Source: a virus
Virus record (IMG/VR): IMGVR_UViG_3300027736_000282
Location: 1-21,514 of that record
DNA length: 21,514 bases
Reading direction: 5' to 3' (one strand)
The notes beneath the pieces were generated by a model, which saw only the letters and a list, made by a program, of their open reading frames with translations, was not told the DNA's origin and searched no databases. The position numbers and the translations under genes are program-made. Shown piece after piece: positions 8,597 to 14,426 of this stretch (positions within the stretch are counted from its first letter, which is position 1; the number at the start of each line of letters is the position of its first letter).

Positions 8597-9047
8597 AATA
8601 CGAGTTTGGGCTTGCGTAGTCCTAATCGTAACAATCATCCTTGCTGGTATCGTGATCTTTATGCTGTATAGCCTGGCTTTCGTAGTTCAGCCTATCAAGA
8701 GTATGGCTCCGATTGACCAAGCGTTTGCCAAGATGCTAAACGACATTGTGTTATTGATTGTTGGTGGCATTGGTGGCGTAATGAGCCGTAAGGGTGTGCA
8801 GACTGTCTCTGAGAAACTATCCTCTACTGCACCACCTCCACCCCCTCCTAGCACCCCTACCCCACCCCCTACGCCCCCTAGCACCTCTACTTGGATATCT
8901 CCATCTGGCGCATTGCCTGCATGGATAAATCCTGTCTTAGACGAGGAGTGGAGAGCGCCACCACCGCCTACTACTCCACCTGACTATGTTGACCCTGAGA
9001 AAGAGAATATAGCCAATGAACGGGCTTTAGCAAAGGCTGAAACATGA
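8550..9047 (+). CDS. holin-like membrane protein with proline-rich tail
   Basis: 165 aa from TTG 8550, which has GGAG at 8538-8541; the start lies 47 bp inside the lipoprotein gene. There are two hydrophobic helices, about residues 22-47 ('VVLIVTIILAGIVIFMLYSLAFVV') and 62-78 ('MLNDIVLLIVGGIGGVM'), joined by a short loop. They are followed by a proline-rich tail with PPPPPP and 'TPPPTPPSTST', and an acidic end. Two TM helices plus a soluble tail directly before Rz and endolysin are typical of a class II-like holin. The ~80-residue proline-rich tail is long for a holin, and its function is unclear. ATGA overlap with the Rz gene. Confidence 0.65.
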   Translation: MSKFQINRLLSQEEIEIRVWACVVLIVTIILAGIVIFMLYSLAFVVQPIKSMAPIDQAFAKMLNDIVLLIVGGIGGVMSRKGVQTVSEKLSSTAPPPPPPSTPTPPPTPPSTSTWISPSGALPAWINPVLDEEWRAPPPPTTPPDYVDPEKENIANERALAKAET

Positions 9048-9508
9048 TCCCTAATCCTTGGATGATATTGGGTGCTATTTTGGTGGCTGTGAGTGTCTAT
9101 TTCTATGGACACCATAAAGGGTGGGATGAGCGTGATGCTGAGATGCAAGCAGAGATTGCTGTCAAGAACGAAGAATCCCGTGTAAAAGAGCAAGAACTTG
9201 CCAAACAATTAAATGAACAATCATCGAAACTTTTGGAGGCTAACAATGCCATTACTGAAAAACAGTCTAGTCTTGATCGTGCTATTCGTGCTGGTAGGGT
9301 GCGCCTCCCGTCCACAAGTTGCGTACAAACCAATGGAAATCCCCCCGTTGCCAGCGGAAATAGCAACCAAGCGGCAAGCGAATCTGACACAGAGACTCTC
9401 CGACTTATTGCTCAAATCGCCGCAGACGGAGACAAAGCCATTAACCAACTCAACGCCTGTATCGATGCCTACCAAGCAGTAATGGAGAAATCAAATGGTA
9501 AACGCTGA
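9044..9508 (+). CDS. inner-membrane spanin (Rz-like)
   Basis: 154 aa. One N-terminal signal-anchor helix (about residues 6-22, 'WMILGAILVAVSVYFYG') is followed by a long periplasmic coiled coil (about 28-85) with many Glu/Lys/Gln and then a Ser/Asn-rich C-terminus. This is the architecture of Rz-type i-spanins, which link to the outer-membrane partner Rz1 and fuse the two membranes in the last step of lysis. A lipoprotein gene is embedded out of frame within it (9246-9482), the classical Rz/Rz1 arrangement. It starts by ATGA overlap with the holin-like gene and overlaps the endolysin gene start by 14 bp. Two Cys in the C-terminal half may form disulfides. Confidence 0.85.
   Translation: MIPNPWMILGAILVAVSVYFYGHHKGWDERDAEMQAEIAVKNEESRVKEQELAKQLNEQSSKLLEANNAITEKQSSLDRAIRAGRVRLPSTSCVQTNGNPPVASGNSNQAASESDTETLRLIAQIAADGDKAINQLNACIDAYQAVMEKSNGKR
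9246..9482 (+). CDS. outer-membrane spanin lipoprotein (Rz1-like), embedded in Rz
   Basis: 78 aa encoded in the +1 frame relative to Rz and fully contained in it. The start at ATG 9246 has an excellent GGAGG at 9235-9239 with 6-base spacing; an upstream in-frame ATG at 9213 has none. The signal peptide 'LVLIVLFVLVGC' ends in the lipobox L-V-G-C (Cys19) followed by Ala-Ser, compatible with outer-membrane sorting. The mature part is proline-rich near its start ('RPQVAYKPMEIPPLPAEIA'), as in Rz1 proteins. Together with the surrounding Rz it would make the two-component spanin. The evidence is direct: lipobox, ribosome site and nested position. Confidence 0.88.
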   Translation: MPLLKNSLVLIVLFVLVGCASRPQVAYKPMEIPPLPAEIATKRQANLTQRLSDLLLKSPQTETKPLTNSTPVSMPTKQ

Positions 9509-10091
9509 ACAACTGCAAAAACTCCACATTGGTGCTGATTGGATGGATGCCCTGAATGAGACTTTCCAAAGATTTAACATTACTACGAATAATCAAAAAG
9601 CCATGTTTATAGGACAACTGTCGCATGAATGTGGCAACTTCCGCATCCTTGAGGAGAACCTAAACTACAAGGCGGCAACGCTAATGCGGTTGTGGCCTAG
9701 AAGGTTTCCTACCTTGGAGAAGGCTAATGAATATTCTGGAAACGCTAAAAAAATTGCAAATTCTGTCTATAGCCTACGCATGGGCAATCGTGACGAAACT
9801 TCTGGTGATGGCTATCGGTTTAGGGGTCGTGGTTGTATTCAACTTACTGGTCACTCGAATTATTTTCATGCTGGCAAAGCATTGGGGGTGGATTTTGTTA
9901 TGGAGCCTGACCTTGTTGCTACTCCTAAGTTCGCCGCCCTTACTGGAGGATGGTTTTGGTCTACCCACAACTGTAATGCTCCAGCGGATGCCCTTGACTA
10001 CACTAAAGTAACCAAGATCATCAATGGTGGCACGATAGGGTTAGATGACCGCATAAAGCACGTTCAACAGGCTCTAGCGGTCTTAGGTTAG
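9495..10091 (+). CDS. endolysin, glycoside hydrolase family 19 (chitinase-like)
   Basis: 198 aa, ATG with GGAG about 8 bases upstream. The pattern of GH19 phage lysins is clear: 'AMFIGQLSHECGNFRILEENLNY' (residues 36-58) with the likely catalytic Glu45 and a second acidic pair at 53/54, then 'GYRFRGRGCIQLTGHSNY' (about 106-123), 'LTGGWFWSTHNCNAPADA' and the C-terminal 'KVTKIINGGTIGLDDR'. It hydrolyses the glycan strands of peptidoglycan after release by the holin. There is no signal peptide, so it depends on a holin. Length is normal for the single-domain form. The gene ends the late operon, and its last bases overlap a convergent minus-strand micro-gene by 4 bp. Confidence 0.93.
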   Translation: MVNAEQLQKLHIGADWMDALNETFQRFNITTNNQKAMFIGQLSHECGNFRILEENLNYKAATLMRLWPRRFPTLEKANEYSGNAKKIANSVYSLRMGNRDETSGDGYRFRGRGCIQLTGHSNYFHAGKALGVDFVMEPDLVATPKFAALTGGWFWSTHNCNAPADALDYTKVTKIINGGTIGLDDRIKHVQQALAVLG

Positions 10092-10189
10092 TCTTTGTCT
10101 GAACTGAGGAAGAAGACTGCCACTAATACGCCAACGGCAATGGAAGCACCAAGTCCAAGCAGAACAATGATGGTTAGTAGGCTTTCCAT
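10088..10189 (-). CDS. 33-aa membrane micro-protein
   Basis: ATG at 10189 in a TGATG junction with the stop of the upstream micro-gene, with AGGA about 7 bases before it. The product is almost one transmembrane helix ('LLTIIVLLGLGASIAVGVLVAVFFL') followed by SSDKD. The stop codon at 10088-10090 overlaps the convergent endolysin stop. It is the last gene of the left-going early operon. The coupling, ribosome site and clean TM make it a credible gene in spite of its size. The function is unknown; such small TM peptides may act on the host membrane or in lysis timing. Confidence 0.55.
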   Translation of the reverse strand: MESLLTIIVLLGLGASIAVGVLVAVFFLSSDKD

Positions 10190-10299
10190 CACTTAATCCT
10201 AGTTTTAATTACATCCTCTAAGCATTTAAAGAGGGTGAATACGGCACTCAGGAAAGCAGGTGCAATCATCCCTGCTATAAAAATTAAGACTTCACTCAT
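10189..10299 (-). CDS. 36-aa membrane micro-protein
   Basis: ATG at 10299 with AAGGAA about 6 bases upstream, overlapping the end of the nuclease gene by 8 bp (ATGAGTGA). The product starts MSEVLIFIAGMIAPAFLSAVF, one transmembrane helix, then a short Lys/Arg/Glu tail ('KCLEDVIKTRIK'), giving N-out or N-in single-span topology. The stop is fused with the start of a second membrane micro-gene (TGATG). The pair fits two small co-translated membrane peptides, as in some holin/antiholin-like sets, but it belongs to an early operon, so host-envelope or superinfection functions are also possible. No family is recognised. Confidence 0.6.
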   Translation of the reverse strand: MSEVLIFIAGMIAPAFLSAVFTLFKCLEDVIKTRIK

Positions 10300-10768
10300 G
10301 GTAGTTTCCTTCAAAAGGTATTAACTCGATTTGTCTAACTGAATAATACTCCCCATTGCCTACATCAAACAAGTTCTCCTCTAACAGGAAATCCTTGCTA
10401 TTTATCCATCCAACAAGGCGAACACAAGTGTTATGTATTTCTGTCAAGACAAAAGTATCAACTGGTTTAGTGTTAGACCAGACAACAGCATTAAGATTAC
10501 CCCCAATTTTGCTTGTGCATTTAACATCTATCGTCTTACCCTTACGGGTTACTAGATCAGCACCAAACTTCCTGAAGTCACAATTTAGATCAAATGGCAA
10601 CTTGAGGAACTTGGCAACTGCATATTCGGTTATTACCCCGTTTATGGATATTTGCACACCATCTAAGGACTTATCCTGTTTGCGGTCTTGTGCGTGTTGG
10701 CTAGTAATGTGGTTGCGTAACTTACCTATGTATGTACAGACCATAATTTCTGTACTGGTAAGCACCAC
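10292..10768 (-). CDS. PD-(D/E)XK-type nuclease-like protein
   Basis: 158 aa if started at GTG 10768, which has AGGAG at 10778-10782 and leaves the upstream stop free; ATG at 10801 or 10849 would overlap the SSB-like gene and lack well-spaced sites. The core 'GVITEYAVAKFL' (Glu48), 'KFGADLVTRKGKTIDVKCTSK' (Asp71, and D81-V-K83) is the E...D...(D/E)xK arrangement of restriction-endonuclease-fold nucleases. The C-terminal part is beta-rich ('TFVLTEIHNTCVRLVGWI'). Position next to the SSB-like and exonuclease genes suggests a role in DNA processing or host DNA degradation; the substrate is unknown. The fold call is moderately firm, the function is inference. Confidence 0.7.
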   Translation of the reverse strand: MVLTSTEIMVCTYIGKLRNHITSQHAQDRKQDKSLDGVQISINGVITEYAVAKFLKLPFDLNCDFRKFGADLVTRKGKTIDVKCTSKIGGNLNAVVWSNTKPVDTFVLTEIHNTCVRLVGWINSKDFLLEENLFDVGNGEYYSVRQIELIPFEGNYHE

Positions 10769-10784
10769 ATCCACATACTCCTGA

Positions 10785-11021
10785 TTAAAACGGGATGTCA
10801 TCATCCTTGAGATTAGATGCAACTGGTTTGCTTGCTGGTGGCTGTGCATCCCGTGGAGATACTGCCAAGCCCATGAACTTGCCCGTCTTGCCTTCTTTTA
10901 TCCAAGCAGATAGCCAATATTCCTGACCATCTACCATGATATTTCCTTTGTAATCAGGGTGCTTTTCTGTGTCTTTTTTATCGTTCTTGAACAGAACCCC
11001 AGAGTTATTCATCTTTTCCAT
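10785..11021 (-). CDS. SSB-like protein with acidic C-terminal tip
   Basis: 78 aa, ATG 11021 with GAGAGG 5 bases upstream. The body ('GVLFKNDKKDTEKHPDYKGNIMVDGQEYWLSAWIKEGKTGKFMGLAVSPRD') is a short beta-rich OB-fold-like sequence. The tail ends in 'KDDDIPF', the acidic-then-hydrophobic tip of bacterial SSB that recruits partner enzymes. At half the size of normal SSB it fits small phage ssDNA-binding proteins or the DUF736-like group. It lies 1 bp after the exonuclease gene, together forming a recombination set with the annealing protein upstream. Binding of ssDNA is inferred from the tail and neighbours. Confidence 0.7.
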   Translation of the reverse strand: MEKMNNSGVLFKNDKKDTEKHPDYKGNIMVDGQEYWLSAWIKEGKTGKFMGLAVSPRDAQPPASKPVASNLKDDDIPF

Positions 11022-11022
11022 A

Positions 11023-11646
11023 TTAACCTCTCAATTGATTTAACTTATTAACTTTGTCATCCACTTCCTTGAGGAACTGAATAACCTCTCCTTCTAGTTC
11101 AGCAATGTACAAATTACTTCTAGGTACACGCTTTATGAACAACTGAAGTCCCTCTGGCATCCGTGGGTCGAAACTCACGAAATCACACCAATCACGCTCT
11201 GCACAAGCCATCTGCCATTGCATCTGATCGTAATATTTCTTTGCTACCTCGTCACCCAACAAAGTATCAATATGGGTGGCTGTATGGGGACACTTGATCT
11301 CCAAGCATCCATCATCACCTACAAGCCCGTCAGGACTAGCGGCAGACTTGAGTATGGTTGGATGGTCAATAGCACCTACCTCGTCCACCAAAATGCCTGT
11401 CTTGCCCTCGTATGCGGCTCTAGCAAAGGGTTCTTGTTCAGTACCCCACTCCATAGCCGCATTGGTGTAGGACTCAGCGACTTGGTTAGTCATGCGCTCG
11501 ACAACCAACTGTGCCATGTAGTTAGCCCTACTGGTGCTGTAACCTGACTTTGTTTTAGCAACGATGTCAGATATGCGTGATGCAGTAGCCTTGCCACAAC
11601 GCTGTGCAAACCACTCAGGCGAACCTTGGATTATTTCTTCACTCAT
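11023..11646 (-). CDS. YqaJ/lambda-exonuclease-type recombination nuclease
   Basis: 207 aa. The N-terminal 'QGSPEWFAQRCGKATASR' (residues 7-24), 'NAAMEWGTEQEPFARAAYE' (62-80), 'AASPDGLVGDDGCLEIKCP' (103-120; Asp106, Glu116, Lys118 as the metal-site D...ExK) and 'YYDQMQWQMACA' are the ordered motifs of the YqaJ viral recombinase / lambda exonuclease family. It degrades the 5' strand of double-stranded DNA ends to leave 3' ssDNA for annealing. The annealing protein (12069-12638) lies two genes upstream and an SSB-like protein directly downstream, a complete Red-like set. Start ATG overlaps the previous gene by 8 bp. Confidence 0.92.
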   Translation of the reverse strand: MSEEIIQGSPEWFAQRCGKATASRISDIVAKTKSGYSTSRANYMAQLVVERMTNQVAESYTNAAMEWGTEQEPFARAAYEGKTGILVDEVGAIDHPTILKSAASPDGLVGDDGCLEIKCPHTATHIDTLLGDEVAKKYYDQMQWQMACAERDWCDFVSFDPRMPEGLQLFIKRVPRSNLYIAELEGEVIQFLKEVDDKVNKLNQLRG

Positions 11647-11878
11647 GTTTTTCCTTTAGTTTGACTGCCATTGGAATGCAATGAGCAAAATATTTAACCA
11701 AATCAGACGCAATTTGAGGCAAGTCATTGACATACCAATACACGCCTTGATTTACTTTTACGGGTTTTGCTTTAGAAACCTTTTCAAGAAAAGAAGCAGA
11801 CAAAGTTAATCCGTAATAGCCACTTAAATCTGTTGTAGAAAAAACCTTTTTTCCATCAATAACTTTTGTATCACTCAT
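11639..11878 (-). CDS. small early protein, unknown function
   Basis: 79 aa, starts in an ATGA overlap with the upstream gene and ends 8 bp inside the exonuclease gene. The N-terminal part 'VFSTTDLSGYYGLTLSASFLEKV' resembles a helix-turn-helix-like or recruitment segment, followed by 'QGVYWYVNDLPQIASDLVKYF'; the content of aromatic residues and the pattern of a short strand pair between helices could fit a small winged DNA-binding domain. This is weak. There are no TM segments or cysteine clusters. Its place inside the recombination set suggests an accessory, perhaps to the exonuclease or annealing protein. Confidence 0.7.
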   Translation of the reverse strand: MSDTKVIDGKKVFSTTDLSGYYGLTLSASFLEKVSKAKPVKVNQGVYWYVNDLPQIASDLVKYFAHCIPMAVKLKEKHE

Positions 11879-12072
11879 GCTTGCCTCGCCTTCAGCATTG
11901 CATCTGCTATTTCGTAGGCTTGATCAGCAAATTCTTTTGGGGTTGCCTTCAGAGATGTTTCTGCCAACATTCCTTGCAATGCTTTAGCCGCAAAGTAGTC
12001 ACGCATAGACAATCCATCATGTGTTTCTTGATAAGGAAAATCCTTTATAGGAAATGCTGGAATATTACTCAT
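11875..12072 (-). CDS. conserved small phage protein (ADAMLKAR C-terminus)
   Basis: 65 aa. 'ETHDGLSMRDYFAAKALQGML' followed by 'AYEIADAMLKARQA' is a pattern that recurs in many phage genomes as an unassigned small protein; I recognise the type but know no function. It is helical, soluble and without catalytic motifs. Start ATG sits in an ATGA overlap with the annealing-protein stop; its end overlaps the next gene in the same way. A 17-codon micro-ORF at 13189-13242 ends with a similar sequence (LADAILARGQA), suggesting an old duplication of this gene's C-terminus. Confidence 0.75.
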   Translation of the reverse strand: MSNIPAFPIKDFPYQETHDGLSMRDYFAAKALQGMLAETSLKATPKEFADQAYEIADAMLKARQA

Positions 12073-12638
12073 TTCAGCACCTTCTTCTTAGCATCTTTGG
12101 CGGCAATCATTTTGGTCTGCCATGCCTTGTTTCCATCGGTAGCCGCAAATGCCTCAATGTAGATGTTCTTGAGTTCATCAACTGTTGTAGTGGCTTCTAT
12201 GGCGGCAATGTAGTCAAGCATCCGATTCTCGTCAGGAGTGCCTTCTTCTTCAACCACTTTAGAGCCTGTTGTAGCGTCTAACGCATCATGCTCAACAATG
12301 TGTAGCACCGACACCCAAAGGTAGCGGGAAAGGTAGGTTTGCACAGCACCAAGGTTTTGCACTTCATGGCAACCTTTGAGGGCGGCTGAAGACATTGGGC
12401 TTGTGAAGACAATGATTTCGTCAGGCTTCTCAGTATTGACAACAATAAACTCAGCAATCTCTTTTCCAAAGCGGATGATGGAAGTAAGACCTACCTCGTT
12501 AAATATCTCAATTGCGGGGATTACGAAATCGCCTAACTCAAAATAGTTGTAGCCAGCAAACTTGTTGTGACCAGACTTCTTGAGGGCTTTTGTGTGGAAC
12601 TTGGCTCTAGCCTCATTCAGTTTTTGATATACATTCAT
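12069..12638 (-). CDS. ERF/Sak-type single-strand annealing protein
   Basis: 189 aa with AAGGAG before ATG 12638. The opening 'VYQKLNEARAKFHTKALKKSGHNKFAGYNYFELGDFVIPAIEIFNEVGL' has the features of the ERF superfamily core (aromatic GYNYFELGD, then a helix). The following strands and 'GCHEVQNLGAVQTYLSRYLWVS' correspond to the conserved 'GAxxTYxRRYxL' motif of Erf/Sak proteins. The C-terminus from about residue 125 is an acidic linker plus helical domain. It anneals complementary ssDNA made by the exonuclease downstream. Family call rests on the two motifs. Confidence 0.87.
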   Translation of the reverse strand: MNVYQKLNEARAKFHTKALKKSGHNKFAGYNYFELGDFVIPAIEIFNEVGLTSIIRFGKEIAEFIVVNTEKPDEIIVFTSPMSSAALKGCHEVQNLGAVQTYLSRYLWVSVLHIVEHDALDATTGSKVVEEEGTPDENRMLDYIAAIEATTTVDELKNIYIEAFAATDGNKAWQTKMIAAKDAKKKVLK

Positions 12639-12829
12639 TAGTAACTCCTTTTTAAATATTCACTATGTTTAACTTGCTGTTCACCTATCCAATGACTGAG
12701 CATAACCAGATCATTCTGTATTGCGCTTATGTCTTGGATGAATCCATCATACTTGCTGTTCAAGCATTTCTTGTCTAGGGTTTTCACCGATTGTTCTATC
12801 CTCATAAGAATGGTTGAGTAGTCGTTCAA
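12638..12829 (-). CDS. small helical early protein, unknown function
   Basis: 63 aa from TTG 12829, chosen because GGAG lies 6 bases before it and the TTGA overlap fuses it to the upstream stop; a further TTG at 12841 adds four residues. The product is predicted to be two amphipathic helices ('YSTILMRIEQSVKTLDKKCL', 'QDISAIQNDLVMLSHWIGEQ') and could form a coiled coil. The stop TAA shares bases with the ATG of the annealing-protein gene (TAATG). No family recognised. It may be a small partner of the annealing protein, inferred from coupling only. Confidence 0.65.
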   Translation of the reverse strand: MNDYSTILMRIEQSVKTLDKKCLNSKYDGFIQDISAIQNDLVMLSHWIGEQQVKHSEYLKRSY

Positions 12830-13017
12830 AAGTATCTCCAAATGGCTACTGCAATCATGCCAAGAACAGCAATCAATGCAAACAAAACGGGTAAGTCGTG
12901 TATGTTTGGCGCGCTGTAAAACGGCCCTTCAATAAGGTTTTCGTTCACATAATCTTTTGGGTAGGCTTCACGCAAAGAACGTGGAAACATACGGGTTGTT
13001 GGGTTGAAATCATCCAT
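12826..13017 (-). CDS. small membrane protein, C-terminal anchor
   Basis: 63 aa, ATG 13017 with AGGAG about 7 bases upstream, overlapping the previous gene by 8 bp. The N-terminal 'RMFPRSLREAYPKDYVNENLIEGPFY' is soluble and matches a motif style frequent in phage small proteins ('fPRSLxEAfG'). One C-terminal transmembrane helix ('LPVLFALIAVLGMIAVAIWRYF', residues 42-63) ends at the last residue, so the soluble part probably faces the cytoplasm (tail-anchored). Function unknown; an early membrane-acting protein is plausible. Confidence 0.72.
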   Translation of the reverse strand: MDDFNPTTRMFPRSLREAYPKDYVNENLIEGPFYSAPNIHDLPVLFALIAVLGMIAVAIWRYF

Positions 13018-13192
13018 TTAAAATCTCCTGTGCAATTTCTTGTTTACAGTCGTTATCAAGATACTTGAACTCGACAAAGTGGTTCTCTTGGCAACAGCCA
13101 ATCTTCTCGCCCTGTGGTTGCAAGCAGTAGCAACAATAATAGACGTTAGATTCGTCTTCATAGATTGCTTGTAGTTCGTCTTGTATTTTCAT
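13010..13192 (-). CDS. small Cys-rich (zinc-binding-like) protein
   Basis: 60 aa from ATG 13192, with AGGGG about 5 bases upstream; a longer frame to 13237 exists but has no ribosome site and would cover the micro-ORF. Cysteines are arranged CCYC then CC ('YYCCYCLQPQGEKIGCCQENHF'), which suggests a compact zinc-binding knuckle, plus one more Cys near the C-terminus. The N-terminus is acidic. The start lies in an ATGA overlap with the 17-codon micro-ORF. Could bind a host protein or nucleic acid; no family recognised. Confidence 0.68.
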   Translation of the reverse strand: MKIQDELQAIYEDESNVYYCCYCLQPQGEKIGCCQENHFVEFKYLDNDCKQEIAQEILNG

Positions 13193-13242
13193 GCTTGTCC
13201 CCTTGCTAGGATTGCGTCTGCTAGTTTGACTTTGCAAGTCAT
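13189..13242 (-). CDS. 17-aa micro-ORF with strong ribosome site
   Basis: ATG 13242 has a perfect AAGGAG 6 bases upstream, overlaps the previous stop in ATGA, and its own stop overlaps the next ATG in ATGA. Product: MTCKVKLADAILARGQA. Its last 11 residues look like the C-terminus of the 65-aa protein at 11875-12072 (IADAMLKARQA). It is either a real peptide or a decayed gene kept as a translational relay between its neighbours. The coupling and ribosome site are direct evidence of translation potential. Confidence 0.5.
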   Translation of the reverse strand: MTCKVKLADAILARGQA

Positions 13243-13496
13243 GTCTTACTCCTTAATGCTTGAACAGGTGTAACCCACATTGATGCAACATTCCCTGACG
13301 ATGGGTCTTGGTCATACACCCAAGGTAATTCAGCATCTCGAACGTTAGGGGTGGCGTGTCGTGGAGGTGTCGGCTTGTAGATTTTAAATGCCACAGGCTC
13401 ACTCTGCTCACGCTCTTGATTCATTGCCCAACGAATAGCATCACGGGTGCTTGCATGGCCTTGGATAGCCATCTCAATAATTTCATCTTGTGTCAT
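13239..13496 (-). CDS. small early protein, unknown function
   Basis: 85 aa. The N-terminus 'MTQDEIIEMAIQGHASTRDAIRWAMNQERE' is helical and resembles the opening of many unassigned phage early proteins (MTQDEIIEMAR..). The rest, 'EPVAFKIYKPTPPRH...ELPWVYDQDPSSGNVASMWVTPVQAL', is of the kind found in small phage proteins that carry a 'EPVA...W' segment. No catalytic or membrane signature. ATGA overlaps at both ends. Function unknown. Confidence 0.7.
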   Translation of the reverse strand: MTQDEIIEMAIQGHASTRDAIRWAMNQEREQSEPVAFKIYKPTPPRHATPNVRDAELPWVYDQDPSSGNVASMWVTPVQALRSKT

Positions 13497-13636
13497 TTTG
13501 CCTCCAGCACTTTAATGCGTTGCTCAAGTTTGGCAACCAATGCTTCTAGGTCTTTGATACGATCTAACAGCATATCCTTGTATGTGTAGTCGCTCTTGCG
13601 GTATGGGGCTTCCACCCCAATGGTTTTTCTAATCAT
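13493..13636 (-). CDS. 47-aa coiled-coil protein
   Basis: ATG 13636, with GGAG about 6 bases upstream (GGAGTTAATATG); stop in an ATGA overlap with the next gene. N-terminal 'RKTIGVEAPYRKSDYTYKDM' is followed by a clean leucine-heptad helix ('LLDRIKDLEALVAKLEQRIKVLEAK'), so it is likely a small dimer or oligomer. Such short coiled-coil proteins are common in phage early operons; no specific function is known to me. It fills an interval otherwise without a gene in this tightly packed operon. Confidence 0.7.
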   Translation of the reverse strand: MIRKTIGVEAPYRKSDYTYKDMLLDRIKDLEALVAKLEQRIKVLEAK

Positions 13637-13660
13637 ATTAACTCCTATCTGTTAAAAATA

Positions 13661-13960
13661 TTAACTTTTCATCGCTCTCACAAATGCGGCAAAACTAGCG
13701 GCTGTGTCCCCAAAAGGTAACTTAGCCAACTCGACTGCCACCTCTTCTAACACATCATTACGAATAAGTAACGGATCATTACTAACTGGTAACGAGCGTA
13801 GATTCTCTGTCAAATCCCTGACCAATGCCCGTTGAATACTGCCATCTGTAACACCAGTAGAAATCTTGCGTTGTTCAGCAAGGTAGGTACTATTTCTAAT
13901 CTGATCAGTCACATCATCAAACTCTAGTTCATCAAAGGCTTCGTCAAGTTTGTCGTTCAT
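13661..13960 (-). CDS. acidic helical early protein, unknown
   Basis: 99 aa. The first 20 residues are strongly acidic ('DKLDEAFDELEFDDVTDQ'), which may mimic DNA or bind a basic host protein. The remainder is helical ('QRALVRDLTENLRSLPVSNDPLLIRNDVLEEVAVELAKLPFG'). It ends 'DTAASFAAFVRAMKS'. No recognised family, TM or cysteine cluster. ATGA overlap with the upstream gene. The acidic start could suggest an inhibitor role, but this is speculation from composition. Confidence 0.68.
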   Translation of the reverse strand: MNDKLDEAFDELEFDDVTDQIRNSTYLAEQRKISTGVTDGSIQRALVRDLTENLRSLPVSNDPLLIRNDVLEEVAVELAKLPFGDTAASFAAFVRAMKS

Positions 13961-14148
13961 TCTCTAACCCTCATTGTGTCAACAATGTTTTGCGCTAAGT
14001 GCTGGTCTTTCACCATGTTAAAGATGATGCTTGCAATAACATCTCGTTCATGCTCTTGCCCAAGATCAAACGCATTGCTCATGCCTGTAACTGTGTTCTC
14101 GTTACAAGCCGCCATGCGTAAGTGTTGAACCATCTCTGCTTTTGTCAT
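13957..14148 (-). CDS. small early protein, unknown
   Basis: 63 aa, ATGA overlaps on both sides. Sequence 'KAEMVQHLRMAACNENTVTGMSNAFDLGQEHERDVIASIIFNM' is helical; it reads like the small unassigned phage proteins with a 'G(x)ERERxxxA' segment. No motif allows a function. It is the second gene of the left-going operon. Confidence 0.68.
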   Translation of the reverse strand: MTKAEMVQHLRMAACNENTVTGMSNAFDLGQEHERDVIASIIFNMVKDQHLAQNIVDTMRVRE

Positions 14149-14426
14149 ACGCTAATTTCTTCCCATTCTTTTCGCCATTGCGTTGTTATGTCTCGCATCT
14201 CATCACTTGCTTTGTTCTCGCAATGGTTATATTGCTTCTTGCTTATATCATAAGAAATGTGCTTATCTTGCTCGTCAAATACGGCAAAGTCAACCTCGTA
14301 GTCATCGCTGTGGTCAGCGTCTAACTCATCGCCTGGACTCAGGATGTCAAAGCATACTAAGCACTCGCCAATGCCCTCTAAGTAGACACAAATCTCATGT
14401 TTAAAGTCACTAGGTTTTACCGACAT
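14145..14426 (-). CDS. first gene of left-going early operon, acidic protein
   Basis: 93 aa from ATG 14426, with AAGGAG 5 bases before it; an in-frame GTG two codons upstream is inside the ribosome site spacing and unlikely. The protein is acidic and beta-like in its first half ('HEICVYLEGIGECLVCFDILSPGDELDADHSDDYEVDFAVFD') and ends in a helix with Trp residues ('TTQWRKEWEEISV'). There are two close Cys (about 23 and 26). First genes of such operons often encode host-takeover factors or regulators, which is inference from position. No family recognised. Confidence 0.72.
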   Translation of the reverse strand: MSVKPSDFKHEICVYLEGIGECLVCFDILSPGDELDADHSDDYEVDFAVFDEQDKHISYDISKKQYNHCENKASDEMRDITTQWRKEWEEISV

